The notes under the pieces: model-generated
Databases searched by the model: none
What the model saw: only the letters and a program-made list of their open reading frames with translations
What the model was told of the DNA's origin: nothing
Assembly (NCBI RefSeq): GCF_008761635.1
Contig: NZ_CP044344.1
Span: 1,240,001-1,304,000, forward strand
Reading direction: 5' to 3'
Length of the DNA stretch: 64,000 bases
Origin: Nocardioides cynanchi
GTDB lineage: Bacteria > Actinomycetota > Actinomycetes > Propionibacteriales > Nocardioidaceae
Made by a program: the position numbers and the translations under genes
Shown here: one piece after another, positions 27,912-36,544 of the stretch
Position numbering within the stretch: the stretch's first letter is position 1
Layout of the letters: every line of letters begins with the position of its first letter

Positions 27912-28073
27912 TCAGATCCCCCCGTGCGGGAAGCGGTCGACGCCGTCCCGGGCGCGTTGCAGCTCGTCGGCCGCGGCGCGGTCCCGTGCCACGTCCCGGC
28001 TCACCCGCGACGTGGCACGCAGCACCCGCCGCTGGCGCAGATACTCCGCGAGCCTGGCTCGAAGGGTGTGCAT
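27912..28073 (-). CDS. Small basic protein of unknown function (53 residues)
   Basis: A short frame beginning MHTLRARLAEYLRQRRVLRATSRV and ending FPHGGI. It is rich in Arg and predicted alpha-helical throughout. Codon use agrees with the neighbours. The ATG at 28073 is 52 bases from the divergent metallophosphoesterase start, so they share a short promoter region. I do not recognise a named family. It could be a DNA- or membrane-associated helix, or a chance frame, though the G/C third-position bias favours coding. The 163 bases between it and the MetF-like start hold only the MetF promoter elements. Confidence 0.45.
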   Translation of the reverse strand: MHTLRARLAEYLRQRRVLRATSRVSRDVARDRAAADELQRARDGVDRFPHGGI

Positions 28074-28125
28074 GACTGAGGATACGGCCGCCGACCGGTG
28101 ACGAAGCTCTGAGATGCTCCGACGC

Positions 28126-28923
28126 ATGATCATCGGGCTGGTCGGAGACCTCGAGGGCGACCGGGACTGGGCGGTCCGCGTGCTCCGGACCCTCGGCGAA
28201 CGCCGTGACGTCGAGGTGGTCTGCCAGCTCGGCGACCTGCGGTTCGGGATGGGCGAGGACCCCGAGGGCTACCTCGCCGCCATCGAGTCGGTCTGCGCCG
28301 AGCTCGACCTCCGGCTCCTCTGCATCAACGGCAACCATGAGAACTGGGCCCGGCTCGACGAGCTGTGGGCCGACCCGTGCCGGCAGGACGACGACGGCCG
28401 CCTGCGGCCGATCGAGGTGTCCGAGCACATCTCCCTGCTGCCACGCGGCCACCGGTGGCACCTGGGTGGGCGTTCCTTCGTGGCCCTCGGGGGTGCGCCG
28501 TCGGTGAACCGGCTCCTCCTGACCGAGCAGGTCGACTGGTGGCCCTCCGAGGTGATCGAGGAGGAGCACGTCGAGGCCACGATCGCCGGCGGCCATGCCG
28601 AGGTGATGCTGACCCACGACAGCCCGAGCCAGCCGTACTGCACGGCCCCGGTCGCGACGACCATCACCGACAACCCGTGGGGCTGGCCGGAGTCGATCCT
28701 GGCCGAGGCCGACGCCGGGATGGAGAAGGTCACGAGAGCGGTCCTGGCGGTGCGGCCCCTGCTCCTCGCCCACGGCCACTTCCATGCCGCCGGTGAGGCC
28801 GCCGTACGACTACCAGGTGCGGCGCACGAGACGACGGTCTGGTCGCTCGGCGCGAACGGTGACCCGGCCAACGTCCGGCTGCTGGACCTCGAGGACCTCA
28901 CGGACGCTGGTCCGTGGCAGTGA
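28126..28923 (+). CDS. Metallophosphoesterase (calcineurin-like)
   Basis: A 265-residue calcineurin-type phosphoesterase. The metal-ligand blocks are all visible: GDLEGD near residue 6, QLGDLRFG, NGNHENW, LTHDSPSQP and LLLAHGHFHAAGE. Members hydrolyse phosphomonoesters or diesters with two metal ions in the cytoplasm; the substrate is unknown. The ATG at 28126 gives a normal beta-strand start (MIIGLVGD); an ATG four codons upstream is possible. Its last 26 bases overlap the convergent YjbR-like gene. Confidence 0.85.
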   Translation: MIIGLVGDLEGDRDWAVRVLRTLGERRDVEVVCQLGDLRFGMGEDPEGYLAAIESVCAELDLRLLCINGNHENWARLDELWADPCRQDDDGRLRPIEVSEHISLLPRGHRWHLGGRSFVALGGAPSVNRLLLTEQVDWWPSEVIEEEHVEATIAGGHAEVMLTHDSPSQPYCTAPVATTITDNPWGWPESILAEADAGMEKVTRAVLAVRPLLLAHGHFHAAGEAAVRLPGAAHETTVWSLGANGDPANVRLLDLEDLTDAGPWQ

Positions 28924-29341
28924 CGTCACCGGCCGCCGGGAGGAGCTTCGCCAGCTTCTGCGGCGCCTGGAGCCGGTAGCTCTCGGTGACCAGGCCGGTC
29001 ACCTCCGCCCAGTCGGTGTCGCCGTCGATCACGACCCCCACGATCGTGGGTGACCACGGTGGCTTGTAGTACGGCAGGCCGATGTGGACCAGCGCGAGCA
29101 GCTCGTCGCCGGTGACATGGAACGTCAGGACGGTGGTGGGGTCGGCCACCCCGGTGAGGTCGCGGAACGACGACTCGAAGCCGGGCTGCGCGACCATCAC
29201 GTGGGCGAAGGTCCTGGCCCGGATCCGCCACCGGACGCCGGTCCAGGCGTCCTCCTCATGGGCCTCGGGCAGGGCCAGGGCGATCTCGCCGAGCCGGGCG
29301 ACCACCTCGACATCGGGCTCGATCCGGTTCGCCCGCGCCAT
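28898..29341 (-). CDS. MmcQ/YjbR family protein
   Basis: A 147-residue protein with the YjbR fold pattern: ALPEAHEEDAWTGVRWRIRARTFAHV, then VHIGLPYYKPPWSPTIVGVVI and WAEVTGLVTESYRLQAPQKL. YjbR-like proteins are small DNA-binding-fold proteins of uncertain function, common in actinobacteria. The ATG at 29341 gives a family-like N-terminus. The long open frame upstream is a shadow of the SDR gene. A second, distinct YjbR-like gene lies at 62745. Confidence 0.7.
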   Translation of the reverse strand: MARANRIEPDVEVVARLGEIALALPEAHEEDAWTGVRWRIRARTFAHVMVAQPGFESSFRDLTGVADPTTVLTFHVTGDELLALVHIGLPYYKPPWSPTIVGVVIDGDTDWAEVTGLVTESYRLQAPQKLAKLLPAAGDVTATDQRP

Positions 29342-29410
29342 GGTCAGAGCCTGACACACGGACGGCCCTCCGCAGTCTGCAGTGACATCCATCCATCTAG
29401 AGTTCGCGCC

Positions 29411-30076
29411 ATGCCGCTCGCACTCGTCACCGGAGCCGCCCGCGCCAACAGCATCGCCGCAGGCATCTCCCAGCGCCTGACATCGGACGGCTGGGACGTC
29501 GCCACGAGCGACCTCGCGGACGTCGACTACCCGTGCGACCTGGCGACCGCCGACGGTCCACAGGCCCTGGTCGAGGCCGTGGCCGCCGACCGGGGACCCA
29601 TCAGCGCGCTGGTCCTGAGCCATGCGCACGACGAGGCGACCGGGATCCTCGACACCACGGCGGAGAGCTTCGACCGGCACTGCGCCGTCAACGCCCGGGC
29701 GAGCCTGCTGCTGATCGCGGCGTTCGCCCGTCAGGTCCCGGCGACCGGCGGAGCCATCGTCGCGCTCACCAGCGACGCCACCACGGGGAACCTGCCGTAC
29801 GGCGCCTCCAAGGGCGCCCTCGACCGGATCGTGATCTCGGCGGCGCGGGAGCTGGGGCCGTTGGGCATCGCCGCCAACACCCTGAACCCGGGCCCGATCG
29901 ACACCGGGTGGATGAACGAGGACATCCGGCAGGCAGTGCTGGACCGCCAGCCCCTGGGTCGCCTCGGAGAGCCGGCTGACATCGCCGACGTCGTGGCCTT
30001 CCTGGTGTCGGAGCCGGGTCGCTGGGTCTCCGGGCAGCTGCTCCAGGTCGACGGCGGCTTCTCGGCCCGCTTCTGA
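29411..30076 (+). CDS. Short-chain dehydrogenase/reductase (SDR)
   Basis: A 221-residue SDR. The active-site pattern is present: Ser in ALTSDATTG and Tyr/Lys in PYGASKGAL. The tail includes NTLNPGPIDTGWMNE and FLVSEPGRWVSGQLLQVDGGF, usual for classical SDRs. The N-terminal nucleotide-binding motif is unusual, reading TGAARANSIAAGI instead of TGxxxGIG, so cofactor preference is uncertain. Substrate unknown. The enzyme stands alone on the plus strand, 69 bases from the divergent YjbR-like start. Confidence 0.82.
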   Translation: MPLALVTGAARANSIAAGISQRLTSDGWDVATSDLADVDYPCDLATADGPQALVEAVAADRGPISALVLSHAHDEATGILDTTAESFDRHCAVNARASLLLIAAFARQVPATGGAIVALTSDATTGNLPYGASKGALDRIVISAARELGPLGIAANTLNPGPIDTGWMNEDIRQAVLDRQPLGRLGEPADIADVVAFLVSEPGRWVSGQLLQVDGGFSARF

Positions 30077-30113
30077 CCCCGGCAGAGGCCTCCACGGTGG
30101 TGGCGTCTGGGCC

Positions 30114-30692
30114 ATGATCGGCACCATGCCGTTCCTGTACCACCTGTGCGCCGACGACTTCCGCGGCGACGAGCTGCTGCCGCTCAACCTGCTCGCCAGC
30201 CGGTTCCCCGACCTCCACGACCGCGAGGTGCGCAAGTGGGCCGGGCGTGAGTCGGTGGTCTCGTTCCCGGTGCCGCACCTGGGGGTCGCCTGGGGCGACA
30301 CGGTCAACCTGGCTGCGCTCGACCCTGCCCGGCTGGTCGAGGCGCGCCGTCGGCTCGGTCTGCCGTTCTCCAGCCTCCTGCAGCGCAAGGTCCTGCGGAT
30401 CCCGCTCGAGCGGATCGCCGGGCAGCCGGCCGTGGTCTACGACACCCGCTCCCACTGGCGCAACAGCCGGCCCGACGCGGAGGACGTCCCCGAGGTGCCG
30501 CCCTCCTCCGACTTCACGCCGTTCGACCCGGACTCCTACGAGGAGCTGACCGAGGTCCCGCCCCTGCACCTGGACTACCTCGTCGAGCAGCGCGACGCCG
30601 GCCTCCCGGCGCTCGGCTTCGTCTTCGTCCGGCACGTGCTCGTGGCGGGGGCCGTGGACGTCGCCGGCCTGGCGCGGACGAGGCTCGCCTGA
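30114..30692 (+). CDS. Conserved hypothetical protein
   Basis: A 192-residue soluble protein beginning MIGTMPFLYHLCADDFRGDELLPLNLLASRFPDLHDREVRKWAGRE (first 46 residues, given here only as landmarks: FLYHLC, LLPLN, KWAGRE). It has a central QRKVLRIPLERIAG and an acidic stretch around DAEDVPEVPPSSDF. I do not recognise a domain. Start could be 30114 or the ATG at 30126. Codon use is typical of the genome, so it is very likely expressed. It follows the SDR gene by 37 bases and may be in the same transcript. Confidence 0.6.
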   Translation: MIGTMPFLYHLCADDFRGDELLPLNLLASRFPDLHDREVRKWAGRESVVSFPVPHLGVAWGDTVNLAALDPARLVEARRRLGLPFSSLLQRKVLRIPLERIAGQPAVVYDTRSHWRNSRPDAEDVPEVPPSSDFTPFDPDSYEELTEVPPLHLDYLVEQRDAGLPALGFVFVRHVLVAGAVDVAGLARTRLA

Positions 30693-30703
30693 CCTCGTCC
30701 GGC

Positions 30704-31042
30704 TCAGCCGCGCTGGTGCAGGTAGCTCCAGACCGCGACGGTGAGGACGACGCCGAGGCAGCCGAGCAGGATCCCGGTCACCGCCGCCCCGCGGCCCCTC
30801 ACGGCTCCGTCGGCTTCCCTGATGCGGAGCAGGGCCTTCCGTCCGACCCAGATCGCCGGCAGCCCGGTGAGCACTCCCAGGACCAGGCTCAGGGCACCGA
30901 GGGTGAGCGCGTTGCGGGCCCGGCTGTCGACGGAGTCGGGGGCCACGTGGCCGGCGTCCCGGTCCGTCGGCACTCCCGCGTGAGGACCAGGGTCGAGGTC
31001 GCGGAACGCGGCGGTGTTCGGGTTGATCGGAAGGTTGGTCAT
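30704..31042 (-). CDS. Small membrane protein (DUF4190-like)
   Basis: A 112-residue protein. A polar N-terminal half (NPNTAAFRDLDPGPHAG) is followed by two transmembrane segments, ALTLGALSLVLGVLTGLPAIW and AAVTGILLGCLGVVLTVAVWSYL. A short charged loop (GRKALLRIREADGAVRGRG) separates them. That hairpin with the GRKAL.RI loop is the pattern of DUF4190 proteins, whose function is unknown. It converges on the hypothetical gene with an 11-base gap. The 94 bases upstream, to 31137, show no clear promoter or hairpin. Confidence 0.68.
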   Translation of the reverse strand: MTNLPINPNTAAFRDLDPGPHAGVPTDRDAGHVAPDSVDSRARNALTLGALSLVLGVLTGLPAIWVGRKALLRIREADGAVRGRGAAVTGILLGCLGVVLTVAVWSYLHQRG

Positions 31043-31136
31043 GGCCCCGGCTCCTGGTCGGTGAGGTGTGCTGCTCGGTACAACGCAGCTAGGGCCCTGG
31101 ATGGTTGCCCGGGGCAGTCGTGCGGCGCGGACCCGG

Positions 31137-32297
31137 TCACACCATCCAGGTCGCCTCGAAGGCCGGGTCGGTGAGCCCGGGCCGGTCGAAGCCGAAGCCG
31201 GTGAGGTCGGAGGACGTCGTACCGGTGGTCGCCAGGTCGGCCAGGATCCGACCGAAGGTCGGCGCGAACTTGAAGCCGTGGGCAGCCCCGAGACCGACCA
31301 CCACCGCCGGATGGCCGGGCACCGGCGCGAGCACGAAGTCGCGGTCCGGGGTGAGGGTGTACTGGCAGCGCAGGGACCGCACCGGCCCCCCCGAGCCCGG
31401 CAGCAGCTCTCCCATGAATCCGGTGAGGAGGTCGAGCATCTCCGGGTCGGGATCGGTGGTCCGGGCATCCGGGTCGACCGCGGGGCCGCCGCAGTCCTGG
31501 GCCGCCTTCAGGGTCGCCTCGCCGTAGCAGGGGAAGCCGTAGTACGACGGCTCGTCCATCCAGATCCACAGCGGCATGGCGTCGTACGACGCCGGGTCGG
31601 CCGGGGAGAAGTAGGTCACCTGCTCCAGGGTGACCGTCAGCGGGAGCTCGGGCACCTCCGGGCCCAGGCCGGCCAGCACCCGGTTGGTCCAGGCGTCGGC
31701 GCAGACCACCACTCCCCCACAGGTGTACGACGCGTCCCCGGCCTCGACGGTCAGGTGCGAGCCGTGGTCGGAGACCCGGGTGACCGGCGTCGACCCCAGC
31801 AGCGTGGCACCCGCCCGGGACGCCAGACGCTGCATCGCGGCGGTGCCGCGGGCGGCCGGCACGATCGCCCCGCGCTCCTGGTAGAGCCCGACCGTGTCAT
31901 CGGGCACCCGGAACATCGGGAAGCGGGCCATGATCTCCGGCGCGGCCAGCGACTCGAACTCGACCCCGCGCTCGACCATGGAGCCGACGTAGTCGTCCGG
32001 CGCGATCGCGCAGCCGGGCGGGAACAGGTCGATCCCCCCGACGACGGTGACCAGCGACTCCCCCGACTCCTCCTCGAGGCGGGCCCAGTCGTCGTACGCC
32101 TCGAAGGTCAGCCCGACGTACTGCGGCGTGTGGTAGCTGTGCCGCAGGATCCGCGACGTGTCGTGCGAGGCGCCGCGGGAGTGACCGAGCTCGAACTGCT
32201 CGAGCCCGACCACGGAGTGTCCGCGCGAGGCGAGCTGCCAGGCCGCGGCGGAGCCGAGGGCACCGAGCCCGACGACGACGACGTCGACGTCGGTCAT
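31137..32297 (-). CDS. Monomeric sarcosine oxidase / N-methyl amino acid oxidase family
   Basis: A 386-residue FAD enzyme of the monomeric sarcosine oxidase (MSOX/SolA) family. FAD binding is at VVVGLGALGSAAAWQLA (residues 7-23). The covalent-flavin cysteine is Cys311 in RCQYTLTPD, matching Cys315 of the Bacillus enzyme. It would oxidise sarcosine or another secondary N-methyl amine with O2, giving formaldehyde and H2O2. The ATG at 32297 overlaps the Rieske stop (ATGA). It is the last gene of the seven-gene operon, so its substrate is probably the product of the Rieske enzyme. Other N-methyl amino acids remain possible. Confidence 0.85.
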   Translation of the reverse strand: MTDVDVVVVGLGALGSAAAWQLASRGHSVVGLEQFELGHSRGASHDTSRILRHSYHTPQYVGLTFEAYDDWARLEEESGESLVTVVGGIDLFPPGCAIAPDDYVGSMVERGVEFESLAAPEIMARFPMFRVPDDTVGLYQERGAIVPAARGTAAMQRLASRAGATLLGSTPVTRVSDHGSHLTVEAGDASYTCGGVVVCADAWTNRVLAGLGPEVPELPLTVTLEQVTYFSPADPASYDAMPLWIWMDEPSYYGFPCYGEATLKAAQDCGGPAVDPDARTTDPDPEMLDLLTGFMGELLPGSGGPVRSLRCQYTLTPDRDFVLAPVPGHPAVVVGLGAAHGFKFAPTFGRILADLATTGTTSSDLTGFGFDRPGLTDPAFEATWMV

Positions 32298-33466
32298 CGG
32301 AGGTGGTCTCGACGTCGCTCGACCACCGACGGATCGCCGACCTCCGAGGTGTCGCGACCCAGCCGCGGCAGCAGCCAGCGGCGGATGTCGGCGGAGTCGT
32401 CCTCCATGGGCGCGAACCAGCCGTGCCGGTAGGCCCGCGAGGACATGCCCCGCTGCACCGACTCGCAGATCGCCCAGTCCTGGCGGTTCACCAGGTCCCA
32501 GAAGTCGCCGGCGTCCGAGGGGTCGAACGACGACGACGCCACCTCGTCGGCGGCGAACAGGAGCCGGCAGTCGATCCGGGTGCGGTCGACCGCGACCGGG
32601 CGGATCACGAACGCCGCGACGTGGTCGGCCGAGCACGACAGCATCAGGTTGGGGTAGACCAGCTCTCCCTTGTGCCGCACCCGCTCGGTCTCGTCGAGAC
32701 CCGGCAAGGGCGCCCGGTCGGTGGTGCCCGACAGCGTGAAGGTCCACGCACCCTCGCGGTGCGGGATGCCGGCGTCCCAGTCGAGCCCGGCCCCGCCGCC
32801 CGCGAACGCCGGCACCAACCGCGACAGCTCCGGGTGCACCGGGCCGCAGTGGTAGCACTCGTTGTAGTTCTCGGCGATCACCTTCCAGTTGGCCGCCACG
32901 TCGTAGGTCATCGTGAGGCCGGTGACCAGCGCGCCGAGGTCGTAGTTGGCCAGGGTGCGGTCGGCCCGGCCCACGCTCGCGGCCAGAGGTACGGCGTCGG
33001 CGGGGGTCGGGTGCACGAACACGAATCCGCCCCAGGTCTCCACCCCGACCGGGTGCAGCGCGAAGTCGAGGGGCTCGATCTCGGCGTCGCCGGTGTGCGG
33101 CGCACGCAGCAGCGAGCCGTCCAGGGCGTAGGTCCAGGAGTGGTAGGGACAGCGGATCGCCTTGGCGCCGCACAGCTGCGGCCCGGATTCGGCCTCGGCG
33201 CCGGCAGCCGACCCGGTCGGGAAGAGCTGGGAGCCGCGATGCCGGCACACGTTGTACGACGCGTGGAGCAGGCCGTCCGCGTCCGAGGTGACCACCAGCG
33301 ACTCGCCGGCCACCTCGACCACCGCGACCCGCTCCGGCTGGTGCAGCTCGAGGTCGTCGACCCGGCCGACACAGGTCCACTCCCGCAGCAGCACCCGCTC
33401 GCACTCGCGCTCCCAGGCGGCCGGGTCGACGTACAGCTCGCGGGGCAGTGCGGCCTGAAGGCTCAT
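32294..33466 (-). CDS. Rieske non-heme iron oxygenase alpha subunit (glycine betaine monooxygenase type)
   Basis: A 390-residue ring-hydroxylating-oxygenase-type alpha subunit. The Rieske cluster ligands are Cys74/His76 and Cys106/His109, and the mononuclear iron site is His206 and His211 in NYNECYHCGPVH. This layout and length match GbcA/stachydrine demethylase-type enzymes that oxidatively remove N-methyl groups from quaternary amines. A partner reductase (GbcB) is not encoded in the window. The start ATG overlaps the ABC ATPase stop (ATGA). The last ten residues, VVERRRDHLR, come from a REP-like repeat (32302-32327), suggesting the original C-terminus was replaced. Confidence 0.83.
   Translation of the reverse strand: MSLQAALPRELYVDPAAWERECERVLLREWTCVGRVDDLELHQPERVAVVEVAGESLVVTSDADGLLHASYNVCRHRGSQLFPTGSAAGAEAESGPQLCGAKAIRCPYHSWTYALDGSLLRAPHTGDAEIEPLDFALHPVGVETWGGFVFVHPTPADAVPLAASVGRADRTLANYDLGALVTGLTMTYDVAANWKVIAENYNECYHCGPVHPELSRLVPAFAGGGAGLDWDAGIPHREGAWTFTLSGTTDRAPLPGLDETERVRHKGELVYPNLMLSCSADHVAAFVIRPVAVDRTRIDCRLLFAADEVASSSFDPSDAGDFWDLVNRQDWAICESVQRGMSSRAYRHGWFAPMEDDSADIRRWLLPRLGRDTSEVGDPSVVERRRDHLR
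32302..32327. repeat. REP-like short dispersed element, copy 2
   Basis: A 26-base unit with 7-bp inverted arms (GGTGGTC and GACCACC). It covers the 3' end of the Rieske gene, and nearly the same unit is at 2969. The core GTCTCGACGTCGCTC (32306-32320) is identical to 34495-34509. Confidence 0.5.
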
Positions 33467-34488
33467 GTCCTCACCTCGTCGGTGGTGTCGGCCGAGACCT
33501 GCGCGGCGACCAGGTGGCACGCGCTGCGATGTCCGTCGGGGTCCGACGGGAGGATCTCCAGCGCGGTGCCCCGGCACCGGTCGGCGACCTCGGAGGCCGC
33601 GCCGGAGGCCAGCGCCGGGCACCGCGGGTGGAAGCGGCAGCCCTGCGGGATCCGGGTCGGGTCGGGGATCTCGCCGCGCAGGACGATCGGCTCGAGCCGG
33701 TCCATCTCCGGTACGACGGACAGCAGCGCCTGTGTGTAGGGGTGCTGGGGCGCGGTCAGCACCGCCTCGGTGGGTCCGGCCTCGACGATCCGGCCCAGGT
33801 ACATCACCGCGATCCGGTCGGCGATGTTCCAGGCCAGCCCGAGGTCGTGGGTGACCACCAGCACGCCGAGCCCGAGCTCTTCGCGGAGCTTGAGCAGCAG
33901 GGCCAGGATCTCGCCCCGGATCGAGGCGTCCAGGCTGGAGACCGGCTCGTCGGCGATCAGCAGTCGCGGCGACACCGCGAGGGCTCCGGCGATCAGGACC
34001 CGTTGCCGCTGGCCGCCCGAGAGCTCGTGGGGGTAGCGCAGGAACAACGTCTCCGGCGGCCGCAGCCCGGCCGAGGCGAGAGCGGCGGCGACCAGCTCGG
34101 TCTCGGTCCGCCCCGATCCGGACACCAGCTTGTGGATCCGGAGTCCCTCGGCGACCGACTCGTAGACCGTGTGTCGCGGGTTGAGCGCTCCCAGCGGGTC
34201 CTGGAGGACCAGCTGCACCTGACGCCGCAGCGCCTTGAGACCACGAGGCGAACGGTCCAGCGCACGACCCTCCCAGCGCACCTCGCCGGCGGCCGGCTTG
34301 GCCAGCCCGACCAGGGTGCGGGCGAGGGTGGTCTTGCCGGAGCCGGACTCGCCGACCAGGGCGACGACCTCGCCGGCGCGGACCACCAGGTCGGCGCCGT
34401 CCAGGGCGCGCGCGACGCGGCCGTTGCGGGTCGTGAACTCCACCCGCAGGCCGTGCGCGGACAGCTCCGCTGGGGGTCGGCCGGTCAT
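33463..34488 (-). CDS. Peptide-type ABC transporter ATP-binding protein (DppF/OppF)
   Basis: A 341-residue ATPase with Walker A GESGSGKTT, signature LSGGQRQRVLIAGAL, Walker B LLIADEPVSSLDA and H-loop VTHDLGLAWNIADR. The C-terminal oligopeptide-transporter extension includes PYTQALLSVVPEMD and CRFHPRCP, where the cysteines may hold a small iron-sulfur site as in other DppF-type proteins. With the DppD-type partner it energises the two permeases. Start ATG 34488 overlaps the previous stop (ATGA). The operon context makes a modified amine or short peptide the likely cargo. Confidence 0.88.
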   Translation of the reverse strand: MTGRPPAELSAHGLRVEFTTRNGRVARALDGADLVVRAGEVVALVGESGSGKTTLARTLVGLAKPAAGEVRWEGRALDRSPRGLKALRRQVQLVLQDPLGALNPRHTVYESVAEGLRIHKLVSGSGRTETELVAAALASAGLRPPETLFLRYPHELSGGQRQRVLIAGALAVSPRLLIADEPVSSLDASIRGEILALLLKLREELGLGVLVVTHDLGLAWNIADRIAVMYLGRIVEAGPTEAVLTAPQHPYTQALLSVVPEMDRLEPIVLRGEIPDPTRIPQGCRFHPRCPALASGAASEVADRCRGTALEILPSDPDGHRSACHLVAAQVSADTTDEVRT

Positions 34489-35549
34489 GGCGTCGTCTCG
34501 ACGTCGCTCGTCGATCGAGGAGCCGCGTCGCCCGACGACTGGAAGTCGTCGATCCGGACGCAGGCTGCCGCCCGGTCGCCGCCGTACGGCGTGAGCACGG
34601 GCTCGGCGGGCAGGCACACCTCGGCGGCCCGCGAGCAGCGCGGGGCGAACGAGCATCCCGGTGTCAGGTGCCGGGGGTCCGGCGGGTCGCCGGGCAGACC
34701 GGCCGGGGCGAACCGGGCGGCCGGATCGCCGACCCGCGGGAACGCCGCCGAGAGGGCCGCCGCGTAGGGGTGCAGGGGCGAGGTGAAGATCTGGGATGCC
34801 GGGCCCTCCTCGACCACGCGCCCGGCGTACATCACCGTGATCCGGTCGCACAGCTCGGCGAGCACCGAGAGGTCGTGGCTGATCATCAGCATGCCGACGC
34901 CGTACTCACGGACCATGCCGGAGAGCACGTCCAGCACCTGTGCTTGCACCATCACGTCGAGGGCGGTGGTCGGCTCGTCGGCCACCACCAGGTCGGGGTC
35001 GCACGACAGGGCCATCGCGATCATCACCCGCTGCTTCTGGCCACCGGAGAGCTGGTGGGGATAGCTGCGGGCCCGGTCGGGGTCGAGCCCGACCTGCTGC
35101 AGCAGGTCCCGGATCCGCGTGGTCACGACGCTCTCGTCCATGCCGGGGTTGTGCACGTGGATGGCCTCGGCGATCTGGGCGCCGATGCGGTGCACCGGGT
35201 TGAGCGAGTGCAGGGCGCCCTGGAACACGATCGAGGCACCGGCCCAGCGCACGGCTCGCAGATCGCCCCAGCGCATGGTCAGCACGTCGTTGCCCTCGAA
35301 GAGCACCTCGCCGGTGACCGTCGCGCTCTCGGGTTGGAGGCGCAGGATCGTGCTGGCCAGGGTCGACTTTCCGCAGCCCGACTCCCCCGCGACCCCGACG
35401 ATCTGGCCCCGGTCGACGGTGAGGTCCACGCCGCGCACGGCCGGTAGTCCGCCCTCACCGGTCGCGTAGGTGACGTGCAGGGCGCGGATCTCCAGCAGGG
35501 GCCCGGTGGTGCGGCTCGTCGACGCCTCGCTCGCGGTGGAGGTGCTCAT
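34485..35549 (-). CDS. Peptide-type ABC transporter ATP-binding protein (DppD/OppD)
   Basis: A 354-residue ATPase with Walker A GESGCGKST, signature LSGGQKQRVMIAMAL, Walker B LVVADEPTTALDV and the ISHDLSVLAELCDR switch. The C-terminal domain has PYAAALSAAFPR and CSFAPRCSRA. It is the DppD-type half of the ATPase pair. Its last residues (RSTSDVETTP) are encoded by a core repeat word, GTCTCGACGTCGCTC (34495-34509), like the tail of the Rieske gene. A 70-base gap to the permease gene holds a purine-rich stretch with GGGAGGTGAGG but no separate gene. Confidence 0.88.
   Translation of the reverse strand: MSTSTASEASTSRTTGPLLEIRALHVTYATGEGGLPAVRGVDLTVDRGQIVGVAGESGCGKSTLASTILRLQPESATVTGEVLFEGNDVLTMRWGDLRAVRWAGASIVFQGALHSLNPVHRIGAQIAEAIHVHNPGMDESVVTTRIRDLLQQVGLDPDRARSYPHQLSGGQKQRVMIAMALSCDPDLVVADEPTTALDVMVQAQVLDVLSGMVREYGVGMLMISHDLSVLAELCDRITVMYAGRVVEEGPASQIFTSPLHPYAAALSAAFPRVGDPAARFAPAGLPGDPPDPRHLTPGCSFAPRCSRAAEVCLPAEPVLTPYGGDRAAACVRIDDFQSSGDAAPRSTSDVETTP
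34495..34509. repeat. Core word of the REP-like element, copy 3
   Basis: GTCTCGACGTCGCTC, identical to 32306-32320, at the 3' end of the DppD-type gene. The outer arms are absent here, so it is a fragment. Confidence 0.4.
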
Positions 35550-35619
35550 GCGGGGTCCCCGCGGCGTTGTTCGGCCGAGGAGCGAAGCGGAGGAGACGAA
35601 GAACGTCGGGAGGTGAGGT

Positions 35620-36534
35620 TCATTGGCGGGCTCGCAGCCGGGGGTTGAGGACTTCCTCGAGGGCTTGGCCGATCAGCGTGAACGCCAGCACGACGAGGAC
35701 CACGCAGACCCCGGGTGGGATGACGTACCACCAGCAGCCGGTGGTGATCGCGCCCGAGTGGTAGGCACCGTCCAGCATCGTGCCCCACGACGTCCGGGTC
35801 GGGTCCCCGAGGCCCAGGAAGCTCAGCGTCGTCTCGGAGAGGATCGCGATCGCCACGGTCAACGTGGTGTTGGCGAACACCATCGGCATCACGTTGGGCA
35901 GCACGTGCCGGCCGAGCTGGTGCCAGCGTCCGGCCCCGATCGCCTCGGCCCGCTCGACGTAGGGCCGCTCCCGGATCGAGAGCGTCTGGCTGCGGATCAG
36001 CAGAGCTGTGCTGGGCCACGACGTGACGCCGATGACGATCACGATGTTGACCAGCCCGCGTCCGAGGACCGCGGCGAGCGCGATCGCCAGCGGCAGGAAG
36101 GGGATCACCAGCACCCACTCGGTGATCCGGAACGTGATCCGCCCGATCCACCCTCCGAAGTAGCCCGAGACCAGGCCGACCAGGGTGCCGATCACCATCG
36201 AGATGACGGTCGCCGACAGCCCGACGAACAGCGAGATCCGGGCTCCCCAGATCAGCAGGGTCAGCACCGACCGGCCGTTCTCGTCGGTCCCGAGCAGATA
36301 GTGCCAGGACGGATGACCCAGCACCGGTCCGTTCGCCTGCGTGACGTCGAGCCCCTGCGACGAGGCGAGCAACGGCGCACCGAGAGCGACTGCGACGAAG
36401 AAGGTGAGGACCCCGAGGCCGACCAGGCCGCCGCGGTGCGAGCAGAACTCCTGCCAGCTCCTCCGGTAGGCCGCCGCGCGACGTCGCCGCGTCAGCTGAC
36501 GTGAGGAGAGCCGGGGTGCCGTGGTGTCGCTCAT
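35620..36534 (-). CDS. Peptide-type ABC transporter permease (DppC/OppC)
   Basis: A 304-residue membrane protein with about six transmembrane segments. An early one is GVLTFFVAVALGAPLLA after a polar N-terminal arm. It has the periplasmic GTDENGRSVLTLLIWGARISL typical of DppC, and the EAA loop YVERAEAIGAGRWHQLGRHVLPN that contacts the ATPases. It pairs with the DppB-type permease encoded 10 bases upstream. Confidence 0.88.
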   Translation of the reverse strand: MSDTTAPRLSSRQLTRRRRAAAYRRSWQEFCSHRGGLVGLGVLTFFVAVALGAPLLASSQGLDVTQANGPVLGHPSWHYLLGTDENGRSVLTLLIWGARISLFVGLSATVISMVIGTLVGLVSGYFGGWIGRITFRITEWVLVIPFLPLAIALAAVLGRGLVNIVIVIGVTSWPSTALLIRSQTLSIRERPYVERAEAIGAGRWHQLGRHVLPNVMPMVFANTTLTVAIAILSETTLSFLGLGDPTRTSWGTMLDGAYHSGAITTGCWWYVIPPGVCVVLVVLAFTLIGQALEEVLNPRLRARQ

Positions 36535-36544
36535 CCGGTGGCCC